DNA from: an uncultured Gammaproteobacteria bacterium
GTDB taxonomy: Bacteria > Pseudomonadota > Gammaproteobacteria > Steroidobacterales > Woeseiaceae
Assembly (NCBI GenBank): GCA_937899415.1
Contig: CALBPI010000001.1
Coordinates: 1 to 64,000 of the forward strand
Direction of reading: 5' to 3'
DNA: 64,000 bases
Position 1 is the first letter of the stretch. Each line of letters begins with the position of its first letter. The notes under the pieces were generated by a model, which worked only from the letters and a program-made list of their open reading frames with translations, was not told the origin of the DNA and ran no database searches. Position numbers and translations under genes: made by a program. Positions 62,151 to 64,000 of the stretch are shown here, piece by piece.

Positions 62151-62867
62151 ATGAACGCCAAATTCAAACTGCTCACACTGGTCGCGATCATCGCGGCGCT
62201 CGCCGTCGCGGCGACGCAATTCCCCATCGCCGAATGGCTCACGGACCTCGTGCGCTGGATCGAAGCCAACAAGGAAACGGCCTGGCTCGTCTTTATCGGT
62301 GCCTACGTCGCCGCCACCGTGCTCATGGTGCCGGGCTCAATCCTCACCGTTGCCGCTGGCTACGTATTCGGCGTGCTCTACGGCACAGCGCTCGTTTCGA
62401 TCTCGAGCATCCTGGGTGCGACACTGGCCTTTGTCATCGGCCGTGCCCTCGGTCGTGGCTGGGTGCGCAACCGGATCGGTAACGATGCGCGGCTCGCGGC
62501 CATCGACAAGGCCACCGAGCAACGTGGCTTCTTCGTCATGCTGCTGCTGCGGCTGTCGCCCATCTTCCCCTTCAATGTCATGAACTACCTCATGAGCCTG
62601 ACGGGCATGAAGCTCTCGCACTACTTCTTCGGCTCCTGGCTGGGCATGCTGCCGGGCACATTGCTCTACGTGTACATCGGCTCAGCAGCCAGCGACCTCA
62701 CGAGTCTTATCGCCGGCGAGTACGACGCCGGACCCTGGGGCCGCGTCTTCTTCATCGGCGGCCTCATCGCAACGGCGCTCGTCACCGTACTCATCGCCCG
62801 ATTTGCTTCGCGCACGCTACGCGAGACGATTGGCGTACCCACCGAATCCGCAACAGGGGAAGCCTGA
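62151..62867 (+). CDS. TVP38/TMEM64 family membrane protein
   Basis: A 238-aa protein from the ATG at 62151 (GGAAAG upstream). It has about six membrane helices. The SNARE-associated/DedA-like core is visible as MVPGSILTVAAGYVFGVLYG, ATLAFVIGRALGRGWVRNRI, and RLSPIFPFNVMNYLMSLTGM (the Arg-Pro re-entrant loop). These proteins are lipid scramblase-like or transport proteins. It is followed after 1 nt by the disulfide reductase gene, and TVP38 domains are often next to or fused with such reductases. Confidence 0.9.
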   Translation: MNAKFKLLTLVAIIAALAVAATQFPIAEWLTDLVRWIEANKETAWLVFIGAYVAATVLMVPGSILTVAAGYVFGVLYGTALVSISSILGATLAFVIGRALGRGWVRNRIGNDARLAAIDKATEQRGFFVMLLLRLSPIFPFNVMNYLMSLTGMKLSHYFFGSWLGMLPGTLLYVYIGSAASDLTSLIAGEYDAGPWGRVFFIGGLIATALVTVLIARFASRTLRETIGVPTESATGEA

Positions 62868-62868
62868 C

Positions 62869-64000
62869 ATGGACATGTACCCCGGCCAGCAACACGACAC
62901 CGAGTGGCAGGACCTCGTCTTCCCGTCGGACTACAAGAACCCGACGCCCGATCCCGAGGGTTACAACTTAGTCGTGATCGGCGCCGGCCCCGCAGGGCTC
63001 ATTGTCAGCATCGCGGCCGCCGGCCTGGGCGCTAAGGTCGCGCTGATCGAGCGCCATGCCATGGGCGGGGACTGCCTCAATGTCGGCTGCGTACCCTCGA
63101 AGGCGCTCATCGAGATGGCAGAACGCCGCCACGGTGGCGCCGACGTGTCATTTGGCGATGCCATGAGCTGGGTGCGCGAGGTTCGCGCGGGCATCTCCCA
63201 CCACGACTCGGTTGAGCGCTACACGGAAAACGGTGTCGACGTGTTTCTTGGCGAAGCTGCCTTTGAAGACGCCACGCATGTCCGCGTAGGCGACACGGTG
63301 CTTACGGCGGCCAAATTTGTGATCGCCACCGGCGCGCGTGCCGCAGTGCCACCCATCCCCGGCCTCATCGAAGCCGAACCGCGCACCAACGAGACGATCT
63401 TCGAGCTACGCGAACAGCCTGCCGTGCTCGGTGTCATCGGTGCCGGCCCTATTGGCTGCGAACTGGCACAGGCCTTTGCGCGCCTCGGCAGCGAGGTCCA
63501 CTTGTTCGAGATGGCCGATCGACCGATCCCCGTCGAGATCCCTGAGGCGGGCGAGGTGCTCGCGAAGCAGCTCGAACGAGACGGTGTTCAGCTGCACCTC
63601 AGCACCGCAGCCGAATCCATCGCGCGTGATGGCGACAAGCGCGTCGTGCGTACGGCGGACGGCGAGTTTGTTGTCGACGAATTGCTCGTCGCGCTGGGCC
63701 GAGCGCCAAACGTTGATTCGCTGAACCTCGAAGCGGCAGGCGTCAACTACGATCCCCGCAAGGGCATCACCGTCGACGACAACCTGCGCACGAGTAACTC
63801 GCGCATCTTTGCCGCCGGTGACGTGTGCTCGAAGTACCAGTTCACGAACAACGCCGACCACCAGGCTCGGATCATCATTCGCAATGCACTGTTCTTCGGT
63901 CGGGGCAAGCCCGATTCGACGCGTATCGCGCGCTGCACCTACACCGACCCGGAGATTGCGCACGTAGGCGCCGAAGAATCAGACCTGCGCGACGCAGGCG
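62869..64000 (+). CDS. FAD-dependent pyridine nucleotide-disulfide oxidoreductase (mercuric reductase-like), 3' end missing
   Basis: The reading frame is open to the right edge (377 complete codons). It starts MDMYPGQQHDTEWQDLVFP, then the FAD motif LVVIGAGPAGLIVSIAAAGL. The redox disulfide GGDCLNVGCVPSKALIEMAE follows, then the NAD motif LGVIGAGPIGCELAQAFARL and the second FAD motif RIFAAGDVCSKYQFTNNADH. It catalyses thiol/disulfide or metal reduction with NAD(P)H. Its ATG lies 1 nt after the TVP38 stop, so the two are co-transcribed. Confidence 0.92.
   Translation, partial: MDMYPGQQHDTEWQDLVFPSDYKNPTPDPEGYNLVVIGAGPAGLIVSIAAAGLGAKVALIERHAMGGDCLNVGCVPSKALIEMAERRHGGADVSFGDAMSWVREVRAGISHHDSVERYTENGVDVFLGEAAFEDATHVRVGDTVLTAAKFVIATGARAAVPPIPGLIEAEPRTNETIFELREQPAVLGVIGAGPIGCELAQAFARLGSEVHLFEMADRPIPVEIPEAGEVLAKQLERDGVQLHLSTAAESIARDGDKRVVRTADGEFVVDELLVALGRAPNVDSLNLEAAGVNYDPRKGITVDDNLRTSNSRIFAAGDVCSKYQFTNNADHQARIIIRNALFFGRGKPDSTRIARCTYTDPEIAHVGAEESDLRDAG

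Overview
The window is about 64 kb of GC-rich proteobacterial DNA, most likely from a gammaproteobacterium. It is dominated by an exopolysaccharide biosynthesis, export and protein-sorting locus of the exosortase A (XrtA/EpsH, PEP-CTERM) type. Family names were assigned by reading translations against remembered families; no search was run.

Layout. (a) 1-6.2 kb: the tail of the exosortase-associated PLP decarboxylase, a GNAT/FemAB-like acyltransferase, and two secreted proteins (a beta-helix lipoprotein and a 901-aa protein with a GlyGly-CTERM-like tail) that share an Ig-like repeat. The two secreted genes lie behind a leader with a sigma-54-like promoter and a clear GEMM-I cyclic-di-GMP riboswitch. 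(b) 6.8-11.4 kb, plus strand: a TPR protein, an acyl carrier protein, exosortase-associated hydrolases 2 and 1, and an asparagine-synthase-like protein. (c) 11.4-30.2 kb, minus strand: the XrtA core. In transcription order it is prsT, the export lipoprotein, the chain-length protein, the tyrosine autokinase, an outer-membrane protein, the polysaccharide deacetylase, FemAB, sugar transferase 1, xrtA (fused to EpsI), sugar transferase 2, amidotransferase, a GT4 glycosyltransferase, the O-ligase and a second deacetylase. Many of these genes overlap by 1-8 nt. (d) 30.2-30.8 kb: a perfect CRP-type palindrome and a structurally odd tRNA-like gene. (e) 30.8-44 kb: wecB, the sensor kinase prsK, the initiating phosphoglycosyltransferase, and genes for nucleotide-sugar supply (phosphomannomutase, manC, ugd, gmd, fcl) plus a WecA-like transferase and a GT2. 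(f) 44.5-54 kb: a variable segment, visibly less GC-rich, with Wzz, Wzx and Wzy-like proteins, glycosyltransferases, a kinase-methyltransferase fusion, and a separate methyltransferase-kinase gene pair. (g) 54.2-58.5 kb: a large SLBB-repeat export protein and a Wzi-like outer-membrane protein. (h) 58.6-64 kb: housekeeping genes (RutE-like nitroreductase, MBL hydrolase, Nudix hydrolase, P-II, DUF2064 transferase, TVP38 protein, partial FAD disulfide reductase).

How it fits together. The phosphoglycosyltransferases start the lipid-linked units. The glycosyltransferases use GDP-mannose/fucose, UDP-glucuronate and ManNAc donors. Wzx/Wzy/Wzz and the export proteins assemble and secrete the polymer. 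XrtA processes PEP-CTERM proteins, none of which is encoded in this window. Regulation appears to combine c-di-GMP, sigma-54/PrsK and a CRP-family site.

The most noteworthy items are the riboswitch/sigma-54 leader, the two kinase-methyltransferase systems (possible polymer end-capping, by analogy with WbdD), the odd tRNA-like gene beside prsT, and a large inverted repeat with competing pairings before the methyltransferase-kinase pair.
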